Notes: a model not told the origin generated them from the letters alone. Counted from the stretch's first letter, positions 17,857-27,327 are shown. The stretch is 31,512 bases of DNA from BJGN01 sp041159865 (GCA_041159865.1 JBEAXK010000150.1:1-31512); one strand, 5' to 3'. Made by a program: numbers and translations.

Positions 17857-18417
17857 ATGATGCAGGTAAAATTATTGCGTGTTTTTAGAAAAATACATCG
17901 GACTACAGGTGCGTTTTTATTCGTTTTTTTCTTTGTTATTTCTATTTCTGGTTTATTATTAGGCTGGAAAAAAAATAGTGGAGGAATTATTTTACCCCAA
18001 TCTGCTAAAGGCACCTCTACCGATTTAAATACCTGGATTTCGATAGATTCTTTACAAAAAAAGGCTTTAGGTGTATTAAAAGATTCTTTAGGACCTGCTT
18101 ATTCCGATGAATTAGATAGAATTGATGTTAGGCCTGATAAGGGAATAGTTAAATTTGTTTTTACAAATCATTATCAGGAAATTCAGCTGGATGGAGCAAC
18201 GGGAAATTTATTACAAATAAATACCAGACGTTCCGATTTTATTGAGGATTTACATGATGGTTCTTTTCTTGATTTTTATTTTAAAACCGACGGAGAACCT
18301 TTTAAATTATTTTATACCTCTATGACCGGACTGGCCCTTTTTATTTTTACCATTACTGGATTTTACCTTTGGTACGGACCTATTGCTTTAAGGAACCAAA
18401 AGAAAAGACCTGTCTGA
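17857..18417 (+). CDS. PepSY-associated TM protein
   Basis: The 186-residue product has two membrane helices, about residues 20-38 and 150-171, bracketing an extracytoplasmic domain. The first helix is preceded by FRKIHRTTGAF, the conserved HR-x-x-G element of PepSY-TM proteins. The second is preceded by FIEDLHDGSF, and the protein ends with FYLWYGP. Both conserved histidines sit next to a membrane segment, consistent with heme or redox-related roles described for some relatives such as ferric-siderophore reductases, although no cofactor can be proven here. The middle region matches a single degenerate PepSY unit (IQLDGATGNLL). A serine hydrolase gene follows after 48 bp. Confidence 0.82.
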   Translation: MMQVKLLRVFRKIHRTTGAFLFVFFFVISISGLLLGWKKNSGGIILPQSAKGTSTDLNTWISIDSLQKKALGVLKDSLGPAYSDELDRIDVRPDKGIVKFVFTNHYQEIQLDGATGNLLQINTRRSDFIEDLHDGSFLDFYFKTDGEPFKLFYTSMTGLALFIFTITGFYLWYGPIALRNQKKRPV

Positions 18418-18431
18418 TTCTTAGCGAACCT

Positions 18432-18439
18432 TATCTTCG
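18432..18439 (+). promoter_or_regulatory. Possible -7 promoter box for the serine hydrolase
   Basis: TATCTTCG matches TAnnTTTG with one mismatch, 26 bp before the start codon in the 48-bp gap after the PepSY-TM gene. It may allow separate transcription of the hydrolase, but co-transcription from upstream is equally possible. Confidence 0.3.
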
Positions 18440-18465
18440 CGTTTAATCATTTTAAACCCTTAACA

Positions 18466-19734
18466 ATGAAAAAATATTTTGTTTTAATTTATTTAAGCAT
18501 CGTTTCTATTCTTCCTATTTCTGGACAACAGATGCTCTCAGCTGATATTTTACCCCATCCCGAGGTTTATCCAGATAGGCTGGATCGGATAAATCAGGTG
18601 ATTAATGAGTTTGTGATGGAAAATAAAATCATTGGAGCTGTGGCCTTGGTTGCAAAAGATGGTAAACTTCTGATTCATAATGGTTACGGGCTGGATGATA
18701 AGGAAACAGGAAAAAAAATGGATAAAAACGGTGTTTTTAGAATTGCCTCTCAAACGAAGGCTTTAACTTCTGTTGGTATTTTAATGTTGATGGAATCAGG
18801 AAAATTATTGTTATCTGATCCAGTGCATAAATTTATTCCAACCTTTAAAAAAATGACCGTTTTACAATCTTTTTCGGAAAAGGATTCCACCTTTACAACG
18901 GTTCCCGCAAAACGTGATATTACGCTAAAAGATTTACTAACACATACTTCGGGTTTAGGTTATGCAGGAATTGGAAGTCCTGCCATGAAGGCTATTTATG
19001 CCAAAAATGGCATAAGTGCAGGGGTAGGCGAAATGAATGCCGATATATTTAAAACGATGCTAAGACTAGGGGAACTTCCTTTAGAATATCAACCAGGGGA
19101 ACGTTGGAATTATGGATTGAATACCGATGTTTTAGGTCATATTATTGAATTGGTTTCGGGGATGTCCCTGGAATCATTTTTTCAAAAAATGATTTGTGAG
19201 CCCTTAGGAATGAAAGATACCTGGTTTAACCTTCCTTTAGCTTTACAACCCAGATTAACAACTATTTATACCAGGGATAGCCTTAAGAATTTTTCTAAAA
19301 TGGCAGAAGGCAAAAGTCCTGTTTCCCCGAATTTTCCCAATTTAAAGAAAACTTACTTCTCAGGAGGAGGTGGACTCTCTTCTACAGCAAAAGATTATGC
19401 CATTTTTCTACAAATGTTACTTAATAAAGGGTCTTATAATGGAAAACAAATATTGTCTCCCCGAACCGTAGAAATGATGCTTTCTAACCATACGGGAAAA
19501 CTCATGGGAGATACTCATTTTGGATTAGGTTTTTCCATTGTTACACCTGCAAATACAGATGATATTAGAAATCCTGGAACGTTTTCCTGGGGAGGTGCTT
19601 TTGCAACTACCTATTGGGCTGATCCAAAAGAAAATCTGGTAGCTGTGCTTATGACTCAACAATTAGGGGCAGGTCCGGAATGGGGAGAATTACAAAATAA
19701 ATTTAATGTGGCTATTTATCAGGCTTTAAAATAA
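18466..19734 (+). CDS. Exported serine hydrolase of the beta-lactamase class C / esterase family
   Basis: A signal peptide (about 20 residues, ending PISGQ) precedes a penicillin-binding-protein-like fold of 422 residues. The nucleophile motif S-x-x-K is S95-Q-T-K98. The second motif Tyr is Y216 in WNYGLNTDVLG, and the third strand motif is WGGAFATTYW in place of a classic KTG. LLTHTSGLGY and SGGGGLSSTAKDY are further family markers. These proteins are usually periplasmic esterases, D-aminopeptidases or transacylases rather than true beta-lactamases; the family cannot be narrowed from sequence alone. There is no C-terminal DUF3471-type barrel, whereas the lipoprotein at 14450 resembles such a barrel on its own. 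It is convergent with the second PepSY-TM gene, 21 bp away, with no obvious terminator between them. Confidence 0.9.
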   Translation: MKKYFVLIYLSIVSILPISGQQMLSADILPHPEVYPDRLDRINQVINEFVMENKIIGAVALVAKDGKLLIHNGYGLDDKETGKKMDKNGVFRIASQTKALTSVGILMLMESGKLLLSDPVHKFIPTFKKMTVLQSFSEKDSTFTTVPAKRDITLKDLLTHTSGLGYAGIGSPAMKAIYAKNGISAGVGEMNADIFKTMLRLGELPLEYQPGERWNYGLNTDVLGHIIELVSGMSLESFFQKMICEPLGMKDTWFNLPLALQPRLTTIYTRDSLKNFSKMAEGKSPVSPNFPNLKKTYFSGGGGLSSTAKDYAIFLQMLLNKGSYNGKQILSPRTVEMMLSNHTGKLMGDTHFGLGFSIVTPANTDDIRNPGTFSWGGAFATTYWADPKENLVAVLMTQQLGAGPEWGELQNKFNVAIYQALK

Positions 19735-19755
19735 ATCGCCACCTTTAATTTATGC

Positions 19756-20271
19756 TTATATAAAAAGTAAAATAAGGGTTAGTATGATTCCTCCTAAGGT
19801 AAAATACATTCCCTTTTTGAAAATACTGGTGGAGGGTAAAAACATCCAAAAGGATGAAATAACAAAGAATAACAAAGACAGACCGAAAAAAATATTAAAA
19901 TAATATAGCGGATCAGCTGACTTCGCTTTGTGTAAATGTGTCATTTTTTCCAAAATAAATGGAAGTTCTTTTACTTTTAAAAGAGCCACTCCTGAATTGG
20001 AATCATATTCCCCGTTTTCAAAAAAAGTAAGATTTCCCTCTGTTCTTAAAAACTTATATTGTTTGACACCCAGCAATGTTCCCAATTCCTGCGGATTAGC
20101 ATTTGGCTGAATTTCTTTCGTGATTTCCTTTTCTTTTTTTAGGAAGTCGGTATCCCTGAATATTAATACCATACCGCTGAGGGCATAAACGGCCATTATA
20201 CCTACTAAAAAGAAACCCAAGTAACGATGTAATTCTCTCATGCTCAGAGATGTATTGATTGAATTGTTCAT
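19756..20271 (-). CDS. Second PepSY-TM-like membrane protein
   Basis: The 171-residue product begins with a short polar tail and MRELHRYLGFF, the same HR-x-x-G element as the PepSY-TM protein at 17857, leading into the first helix (about residues 15-36). A soluble segment follows, then THLHKAKSADPLYYF before two closely spaced C-terminal helices (about 125-147 and 152-170). It is therefore a paralogue-like short PepSY-TM protein with one extra helix. It lies 16 bp downstream of the ligase-like/PASTA gene and may be its last operon member, although PepSY proteins are found in many contexts. Its function is unknown; histidine positions allow but do not prove heme binding. Confidence 0.72.
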   Translation of the reverse strand: MNNSINTSLSMRELHRYLGFFLVGIMAVYALSGMVLIFRDTDFLKKEKEITKEIQPNANPQELGTLLGVKQYKFLRTEGNLTFFENGEYDSNSGVALLKVKELPFILEKMTHLHKAKSADPLYYFNIFFGLSLLFFVISSFWMFLPSTSIFKKGMYFTLGGIILTLILLFI

Positions 20272-20287
20272 TTTATTTTTTTACAAA

Positions 20288-23200
20288 TTAATATTCTGGA
20301 CATTGATCCGGTTTTTCTGCTTGCAAATAGAGGATTATCGGACTTCCTTTGGCTAAAAATACACCCTCACCTGCAGTAGGTTCTTGTTTGTAAACATACA
20401 TGCCAGAAAAAGATTCGTTATTTTCTGGTCCAATGATCGTTCCAACAGTTAAATCATTGGCAATAATATTGGTAACAGCTTCTTCATAAGTATTGCAAAC
20501 CAGGTTTGGAACGGGTGCCCTATCTGTATTTCTTACAGATATTACAAAATCAAGATAACTTCCTTTTGGTATTTTTACCTGACTGGCATTTATCCTGCCA
20601 TTTGATAATTTCTTCCCTTCAAAATAAACTTCTAAAATAGTTTTTTCTTCGTATTCCGACTCAAACCGTTCTTCTCGGATCCGCGAATAGACGCCTAAAC
20701 GAATTAATTGTTTCTGATAGGCTTCATATTCATCATTATTTGATAATTTGGGTAAGGTGACAGAGGGAGCCTCACCTCCAGTAATAACACAATATATAGT
20801 TCTACCGGATTTGATTTTTGATCCTTTTTCTGGAACCTGGCTGATAATAATTCCAGCGGGTCTGTTTAAAACATACACTTCGTCACTCGCAACAAGTTTA
20901 AAGCCCTGATCATCTGCTTTTTCAAGGGCAGATTCAAAACGCATGCCAGAATAATCTATGACCTCTTTTCCTGAACCGTGTCGGGTATAAAGATAAAGGA
21001 CGCCTTTAATGATATTTACGACAAGAAAAATACTAATTGTAAAGGCAAGCAGATTTTTTAAAAAAAACCAGGATTTTAGAAAATTCCATAATTCAATAGC
21101 ATAATCATTCAAATTTTTTGAAAATCGTGTGGGTGTCAAATTATACATGGCTTCCTTTATTCTGTTTTCTCTATCCTCGTCAGGTTTTTCATCAGGCATT
21201 TCTGCTTTTTCCACCACAATGTCCGAATTTAGATGCTGAAATGGTAATTTTTTTTCTTCAAAAGAAATAATACTTTCTGCTGTTTCCTCGACCACTACCT
21301 CTTGGGGTATTTTAAATTTCGCATATTCATTTTGTTGTAAAATGAAGTAATCCCAGGTTATTTTATTGTTTATCAATCCTTTTTCTATCCATGGATCTTG
21401 GACAGAAATAAAAGGATTTATTTCCTTAAATTTTATTTGAAAACTATTATCATCATAAATATCGATATTGAACCTAACATAACCAGCACTATTTATGCCT
21501 AAAATTTCTAGTCCCTTTTCAATTTGTATGGTCAGAGGTGTCCATATAGATTGAATTTTTTGAAGCCATTCACTTTCATTAACTGAAAACAGATATTTTA
21601 TCTGCAGGTCTTCTCCCTTAGTCATTTGGACGGCAGAAAGGTAACGACGCTCAAAGGAATGGTCTGTTTTCTTAAACATGAAAAAGGGAATCAGGAAGTC
21701 CACCTGGTCTCCGGATTCTTGCAAAAAAGCATTTAATCGGTCTGTCTCTCTTATTTCTTCATAAAAATGATTCCAAATCTTTCGATTGCGCTGTGTTTCA
21801 TTTTCTTTAGGCTCTTCTGACAAAAATTGTTTAAAGGCAGATATTTCATGCTCACCAGATAAATGAATGTTTTTAGGCTGGTAGGTAAATTCATTGGAAG
21901 ATAAAATATACCTGTTTGAAGTTGGAACCGTTTGTTTTAACCAGGAAGATATTTGCCAGGAAGCCAGGGTTTTAAAGCCGTTTTTTTCTAAAGTTTGAAG
22001 TTGGATATTCTTGGTATAGTTTACGGCTGTAAAAGGAGCGGAAGGACCCCAATAAGGTATTTTTTCATTTTCTAGAAATTGGAAAAGGTTTCCTTTTGCT
22101 GCAATTTTACCCGACGAAATGGGTATTACGTTATAACCATTTTCTTTTAAAATGTCCGACTCAATTTTATGACAATGTTTTTTAATCTTCTCGATTAAAT
22201 CCTTTATTTCTAATTTTTTTTGTAAGGTCAGGTATAACCATCTGGCGGGAACTACATATAATATTAGTCCAAGACTGCTCTCTTCTGAAAAAATGATTAT
22301 ATTTTCGGAAGGGCTTATAACGGCTAATTTTTCATACCAACCAAGTGCCTCCCTTAAATAACAGGTATGGATATGCTCCATAGAATCAAGTAGAATTGCC
22401 TGAGAATGGGGGAGAGATTCAGCCGTATTTTTCTCTGATAAAATCTGTTTCAACTGAGAGGCAATCTTGCCTGAAATACCTCCTGAATAGGCTTGTAAAC
22501 TTAATAATTGCTCTAAAGTAATTTCTAAAAATGAAGTGGGCGTATGGTCTATTGCACCCAGATGGTTAAACCATTTTTTCTCCTCAATGACTTCTAAAAA
22601 AGGTTGAATTTCAATAGGATAGGATTTACCTGTGGGGGTTACAAATCCTGAAATTAACTGTGGTGAATTAAATAGAAAACTTTGACCTATTTGTATCATT
22701 TGGGCAGAAATCTCTGTTATTTGAAGTTCCGTAAGGGTTTCAAATTGATTTTTTTCAGGTAAAATCTGTTCACTATGGACAAATGGAGGTAAACAATGCC
22801 AAATGTCCTCATGATACCAGATAATAGATTGAAAGGGAATGCCGTTTGGTATACTAACTAATTGAATATAAGCATTTTCTAATATAGGCTCAATTCCAAT
22901 AACAAGTTCTTCAGATGAATCGGCAGCAAATAATTCATTTAAATTTTTTATAAAATCCTCTGTCTGGTTAATTCGGATTTTTTCTTCGCCGTTGATGATT
23001 AGCTGTAATGGAAAATCTGGACCTTCCAAAGGATCTGAAAGCCAGATTGTCCAGGCTGATTTTTCATAATCAGACATATTTTGCCAATCTGATTTACGGA
23101 TCCAGTCCCTGAAAAAGGCTCGGTTCAACCTTTCCTGGACGATATCATCTTTTGTATTTAGTCCAATAAAACTGCCCCCATTTTTGGCAGAATAGGGCAT

Positions 23201-23704
23201 GGGTATGATTTGAATAAATGCACCCAAATCTTTTTTTATTTCAACTGAAAATTGTTCCGTAGAGGAATAATCCCATTCAGAGAGGCTTAATTTTTTGAAT
23301 GAAGGACTCCTGAAATTATATATTTTGAGTTCATTCCACCAATTTTCTAAATCCAGGGCAAATTTTCTGGAAAGCGTACTTAAGTTGTTAGGTATATTTA
23401 ACTGAAAAAGGGTCTCATACAAATATTCAGTATGGTTATCGTCTGCTGAAATGGTTACGATGGCAATGTTTATATATTGCCCTAAAGTAGAGGGCTCTAT
23501 CTCCTGGATAATATTTTCTTGTAAAGACCCCTTTACAAAACAAGAATCTTCTACAAGGAAATATTTACCCTCTTTATTTATCCAGATCAATACTTTTTCA
23601 ATAGCGTAAGTGGGTAAATGCAAAAACAAAAAGGTTGCATTCTGGAATGATTTTTCCCGATGTTTTGAACTACCGCCATAAATGATTCCAGTTTTTACTC
23701 TCAT
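20288..23704 (-). CDS. Tandem D-Ala-D-Ala-ligase-like / TM / triple-PASTA fusion protein
   Basis: This 1138-residue protein has three parts. Residues 1 to about 430 look like a D-alanine-D-alanine ligase: it opens TGIIYGGSSKHREKSF (Ddl pattern GGxSxEREVS), has a glycine-loop remnant GGSFIG near 177 and ends in IEIQPF (E365, with Gln where Ddl has Asn). Residues about 500-790 repeat the scheme: LFQFLENEKIPYWGPSAPF matches Ddl LQGxLExxxIPYTGS, and NIDIYDD...KEINP keeps D748, E761 and N763 at the exact Ddl spacing of the metal ligands. The ATP-binding lysine of the VKP motif is not apparent in either module. A helix at about 882-904 leads to three PASTA repeats (about 913-1136). The likely topology is ligase-like part inside, PASTA outside. 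It starts 4 bp after the protease stop. Catalysis is doubtful; peptidoglycan sensing or binding is an inference. Confidence 0.8.
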   Translation of the reverse strand: MRVKTGIIYGGSSKHREKSFQNATFLFLHLPTYAIEKVLIWINKEGKYFLVEDSCFVKGSLQENIIQEIEPSTLGQYINIAIVTISADDNHTEYLYETLFQLNIPNNLSTLSRKFALDLENWWNELKIYNFRSPSFKKLSLSEWDYSSTEQFSVEIKKDLGAFIQIIPMPYSAKNGGSFIGLNTKDDIVQERLNRAFFRDWIRKSDWQNMSDYEKSAWTIWLSDPLEGPDFPLQLIINGEEKIRINQTEDFIKNLNELFAADSSEELVIGIEPILENAYIQLVSIPNGIPFQSIIWYHEDIWHCLPPFVHSEQILPEKNQFETLTELQITEISAQMIQIGQSFLFNSPQLISGFVTPTGKSYPIEIQPFLEVIEEKKWFNHLGAIDHTPTSFLEITLEQLLSLQAYSGGISGKIASQLKQILSEKNTAESLPHSQAILLDSMEHIHTCYLREALGWYEKLAVISPSENIIIFSEESSLGLILYVVPARWLYLTLQKKLEIKDLIEKIKKHCHKIESDILKENGYNVIPISSGKIAAKGNLFQFLENEKIPYWGPSAPFTAVNYTKNIQLQTLEKNGFKTLASWQISSWLKQTVPTSNRYILSSNEFTYQPKNIHLSGEHEISAFKQFLSEEPKENETQRNRKIWNHFYEEIRETDRLNAFLQESGDQVDFLIPFFMFKKTDHSFERRYLSAVQMTKGEDLQIKYLFSVNESEWLQKIQSIWTPLTIQIEKGLEILGINSAGYVRFNIDIYDDNSFQIKFKEINPFISVQDPWIEKGLINNKITWDYFILQQNEYAKFKIPQEVVVEETAESIISFEEKKLPFQHLNSDIVVEKAEMPDEKPDEDRENRIKEAMYNLTPTRFSKNLNDYAIELWNFLKSWFFLKNLLAFTISIFLVVNIIKGVLYLYTRHGSGKEVIDYSGMRFESALEKADDQGFKLVASDEVYVLNRPAGIIISQVPEKGSKIKSGRTIYCVITGGEAPSVTLPKLSNNDEYEAYQKQLIRLGVYSRIREERFESEYEEKTILEVYFEGKKLSNGRINASQVKIPKGSYLDFVISVRNTDRAPVPNLVCNTYEEAVTNIIANDLTVGTIIGPENNESFSGMYVYKQEPTAGEGVFLAKGSPIILYLQAEKPDQCPEY

Positions 23705-23708
23705 AGAA

Positions 23709-26700
23709 TTAATGGACTATAAATAAATTAGATGCGCGATTATTTCCTTGCTTTAAAGTTAACAGATAGGTTCCCCTGGTCCAGTTTGAGCAATCAAGCT
23801 GAACTTTTTGCCCGATGGAAGGATGTTTTGATCGATACATTAATTTTCCGGAGAGATCATGGATTTCTAAGAATGCATCCATGGGGCTTATATTTTCCCA
23901 GGAAATTAAGATGATTCCAGATGTAGGATTTGGAAATATAGTGCATACTAATTCTGGTTTTATATCAGTGAATCCTACGGTATTATCAATTTTAACGTAC
24001 ATAAACTGAAGCGGAATAAAACCACCAACTCCATTGGAAAGAATATATCCCAAGGCATCCTGTAGGGTATTTTTATTGGTGTGAACATAATTAATCAGGC
24101 CTGCTTTTATTTCAGCCTGAGTAAAAAACTGGCCAATTTTCAACGTATCTGTTTTCCTTAGAATAAAGCCATTTTCTGGTAAAACTGTGATTATAAATCT
24201 TAATGCCGTATCGGCTACGCCGGGGCTATTGACGGTTAAATTTAAGGGGGTTATAAAATTTTTACCACCTGATTTCACTAGAAGCGTATCTGATTTTACT
24301 AAAGTTGGGGTCACCGGAGAGGAGGTAGAGCAAAATTCAATATTCCAGCTTTCTATGGAACCTGCTGTAATACTCTCCCTCTTCACTACTTTAAAACGAA
24401 GGATCCAGGTTCCTTTCAAAGGTTCTCCTTTAAAAGCAGCCAATGGCTGGTTAGGTTTAAAAACAATCCCATCATCGGGAGGACAGATAAGGTCTTTGGG
24501 GGATTCGTCGTCAAAGCCTAGAATAAATTTATTAGTCAAGGCACATCTTTGGTCAAAAAGGATTACTTCTGTGCCTTTTGGACTAACCAGAGAAACCCTT
24601 AAATTCCTGACATACTCAAAAGTAGCTCTTATCAGGGGTATATTGATATCTTTTATGGTCCCCTCATCGTTGATGACAATGGAACTTTCAACGGTTGGTG
24701 TTCCCTGACCTGGAATAGTTAGTAAATTGGCATTTCTGGTTGCATCACATTTTGTGACTGCAGTATGAAAAGTTGCAATTGGTGTCCAATCTCCGATTTT
24801 ACAGGCATTATTAGCTCGCACACGCCAATAAAAGAGTTGATTGTCAGCTAAAAACTGAGTTGGGGTAAAAGTTCCAGCTTTAAGTCCCTGAGAACTGCTT
24901 ATAATATCATCCTGACCAAAACGGGGAGAAGTAGATAATTGAAAATCATAGGATTCTGCATTAGGAATCGTTGCCCATTCAAAAGGTGTTGAAAGTATGA
25001 TACCTGACTGACCATTTATAGGTTTGGTTGTTTTTAAGTTTGAAAAATCAGTCGATAAGGTTTGAATATAGGTTTCTTGCAGATAAACGGTTCCACCTGC
25101 TGTTTTAGCTGTCAGGACCAAAGGTAGTGTATCTCTGCGAATACCCTTAAAATGTAAGGTCAATAGAACGGAATCTCCAGGTTTAACAGGATTTTTACTG
25201 AATGAAAATGTTGCATCCTGAGGTAAACCACTTTTTATATCCAGTGTCATGGTGGAATCAAAGGCTAAAGTACCGCCCGTTGTTATTTTAAAAGTGGCAC
25301 TTCCTGGTAAACAATGAAGTGGAATTCCAGCGGGTTCTAATTTCCATGAAAAGAATGGGGTAGAAGGATTTTCGATCATAAATTCCTTCTCCGAAATTTG
25401 AAAGAAGATATTATCGGCAGCTTCTATCAGAATTCTGGCATTAGTGGTTGAAATCTGGGGTAATGTAACTAAAGCATTTCCATCATTAGGGGTATTTACG
25501 GCAAGTTCAAAGGGGAAGGTAACACCCTTGTCGACAGATAATCTGATATTTACAAACTGACAATTCACGGGTAATTTATTTGTTCCTGCTACTTGCCAGG
25601 AAACGGGAAGGGTTCCTCCAGCCACCGCTTTCATTTCAGGTGTATTTACCCAAAATGGTCCTGCCTGATCAGTTACTTTAAATTGAACGTCTTTCCAGAC
25701 TACCGCTCCTCCTTGAGGATTATTATCTCTCACAGTGCAGCGAAAAGATAAATTCCGGGCATAATTTGGTAAAATTTCTACTCTGGACATACTTCCAGTT
25801 AATAAACTTGCCATAGTTGGAAAAATACGGGTAGGGTCTTCCCTGGGAGGAAAAGAGCGGAAAAGAGGAGAGTTGCTTTTGGGTTCACCTAATGGAGTGG
25901 TCGGTCCAGAATCCATTTGCTCCCAATTATAAGTTAATTTGTCCTTATCGGCATCGGTGGCAAGGGCAGTTAATTTAAAGGGGGTAGAAATGGGGATAGA
26001 AAATCCATTTTTATAAGTTACATTTATCACAGGCACCTCATTAGGCGTCGGTATATTAGTTCCACAGGATGCACCAGCACCTGTTTGTACAAATGGTATG
26101 AGATCATCTAAACTTCCACCATGAAAATATTCATCGGCACTGAATTGGTAGTTATCGCTGCCGCAGGCACTGGCATAAGACATGATTGTTGAGCCACCTC
26201 CAGGTTCAAATCCATCAGCAGGTGAAACATTATCCTGGTTACCTGAACAACTATTAAATGAATGGGAACATGAAAACTGATGTCCCAGTTCATGTGCAAA
26301 TACATTGACAGCAATACTTATTAAATTGGAAGAATAATGACAAGTTACCCCCCTTGCCTTGCCCGCAGAACATACATTTCCAAGGGTAGCAATACCAACG
26401 ACACCACCACTGCAACCTGAAGTAAATATATGTCCTATATCATAACTGTTTGCACCAACAATACTATTAACAACAGCCCCATTTTGATTTAATAACTGGG
26501 TAAGATTATTAGGCTCAGGAAATGGATCTTTTTCTGCATCAAAAAAGATTAAAGAGTCATTTTTAGCGATTAATTCCAGTTGAACAGCGGCATCTTTGAT
26601 TAAAATCTGATTTATCCGGTTTACAGATGTAACAAAACTGGTTAACACAGATTCAATAGTCCCACCTTTTGATTTAGCATATTCAGCTGTGCAGGATAGG

Positions 26701-27326
26701 GCCAGTCTATATTTTTTTAAGGTAACTTTAGCATTTCTCAAGCTTCTTCCAAAAGTCAATGCCCCTGTTTGTTCACGTAAAATATCTTCTATCTTTTTTT
26801 CCTTGGTTTCACATTTTACGGAAGCTGATGTAGGAATTAATCTGTTCTTTGCATCGTAAACGATAGATAGGTCTGGGTTTATAGGATCAGGTTCAATATA
26901 CCATTCTTCATTCTTGTTCTTAATGGCGGCAAAAAGTTGATTTTTATTAAATTCCAGTCTGATAGAAATCTGTTTGTCCTTCGTTGCAAATCCAGAAAAG
27001 GCAAGAATGTCCGGATATTTTTCTTGGAGTTCCTTTGCCATTACCTTTTCCTCTTTTAAGTCAAAAGAAAGGAATTCCCCATTGGGCTGAGGAAGAAAAA
27101 TATTAATTTTTTCCTTGGTTGAAAGTACCTTGTTTATCCATGCAAAATCGGCTTTCCATCGACTCCCTTCATCTATTTTAAGTGTTTGAGAATTTATATG
27201 GTTGGGAACCCTTTGATTTTTCCAATAATGCTGAGCGTTTGCGTAGCTGAGCACAAACAGGCATAAAAACGATAGGGGAGTACGTAAATGGAACATAAAA
27301 TATAATTTTCTGATGGACTTAATCAT
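23709..27326 (-). CDS. T9SS-secreted reprolysin-like metalloprotease with P-domain
   Basis: The 1205-residue protein has a signal peptide ending YANAQ, a propeptide region, then a metzincin catalytic domain with H345-E-L-G-H349-Q-F-S-C-S-H355 and a Met-turn in TIMSYAS (near 383). The usual glycine of HExxHxxGxxH is Ser352 here. Ig/fibronectin-like segments follow (a WRVRANN motif near 830), then a proprotein-convertase-type P-domain near residues 865-1000 (LRVSLVSPKGTEVILFDQ, GTWILRFKV) and a cadherin/CSPG-like segment. The final ~80 residues are a T9SS sorting domain (IFPNPTSG, then GTYLLTLKQG). It is probably exported through the outer membrane to degrade extracellular protein. An internal Met at residue 11 (27296) gives a more standard signal peptide and sits 31 bp after an exact -7 box, so translation may start there. 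Confidence 0.9.
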   Translation of the reverse strand: MIKSIRKLYFMFHLRTPLSFLCLFVLSYANAQHYWKNQRVPNHINSQTLKIDEGSRWKADFAWINKVLSTKEKINIFLPQPNGEFLSFDLKEEKVMAKELQEKYPDILAFSGFATKDKQISIRLEFNKNQLFAAIKNKNEEWYIEPDPINPDLSIVYDAKNRLIPTSASVKCETKEKKIEDILREQTGALTFGRSLRNAKVTLKKYRLALSCTAEYAKSKGGTIESVLTSFVTSVNRINQILIKDAAVQLELIAKNDSLIFFDAEKDPFPEPNNLTQLLNQNGAVVNSIVGANSYDIGHIFTSGCSGGVVGIATLGNVCSAGKARGVTCHYSSNLISIAVNVFAHELGHQFSCSHSFNSCSGNQDNVSPADGFEPGGGSTIMSYASACGSDNYQFSADEYFHGGSLDDLIPFVQTGAGASCGTNIPTPNEVPVINVTYKNGFSIPISTPFKLTALATDADKDKLTYNWEQMDSGPTTPLGEPKSNSPLFRSFPPREDPTRIFPTMASLLTGSMSRVEILPNYARNLSFRCTVRDNNPQGGAVVWKDVQFKVTDQAGPFWVNTPEMKAVAGGTLPVSWQVAGTNKLPVNCQFVNIRLSVDKGVTFPFELAVNTPNDGNALVTLPQISTTNARILIEAADNIFFQISEKEFMIENPSTPFFSWKLEPAGIPLHCLPGSATFKITTGGTLAFDSTMTLDIKSGLPQDATFSFSKNPVKPGDSVLLTLHFKGIRRDTLPLVLTAKTAGGTVYLQETYIQTLSTDFSNLKTTKPINGQSGIILSTPFEWATIPNAESYDFQLSTSPRFGQDDIISSSQGLKAGTFTPTQFLADNQLFYWRVRANNACKIGDWTPIATFHTAVTKCDATRNANLLTIPGQGTPTVESSIVINDEGTIKDINIPLIRATFEYVRNLRVSLVSPKGTEVILFDQRCALTNKFILGFDDESPKDLICPPDDGIVFKPNQPLAAFKGEPLKGTWILRFKVVKRESITAGSIESWNIEFCSTSSPVTPTLVKSDTLLVKSGGKNFITPLNLTVNSPGVADTALRFIITVLPENGFILRKTDTLKIGQFFTQAEIKAGLINYVHTNKNTLQDALGYILSNGVGGFIPLQFMYVKIDNTVGFTDIKPELVCTIFPNPTSGIILISWENISPMDAFLEIHDLSGKLMYRSKHPSIGQKVQLDCSNWTRGTYLLTLKQGNNRASNLFIVH

Positions 27327-27327
27327 A

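Noticed and set aside
18466..19734. The serine hydrolase as a true class C beta-lactamase
   Set aside because: The third motif is WGGAFAT rather than KTG and the second is YGL rather than YxN, so an esterase or peptidase role is more likely.
24187..24708. A 173-codon plus-strand open frame
   Set aside because: It lies entirely antisense to the P-domain region of the metalloprotease and shows no family signature.
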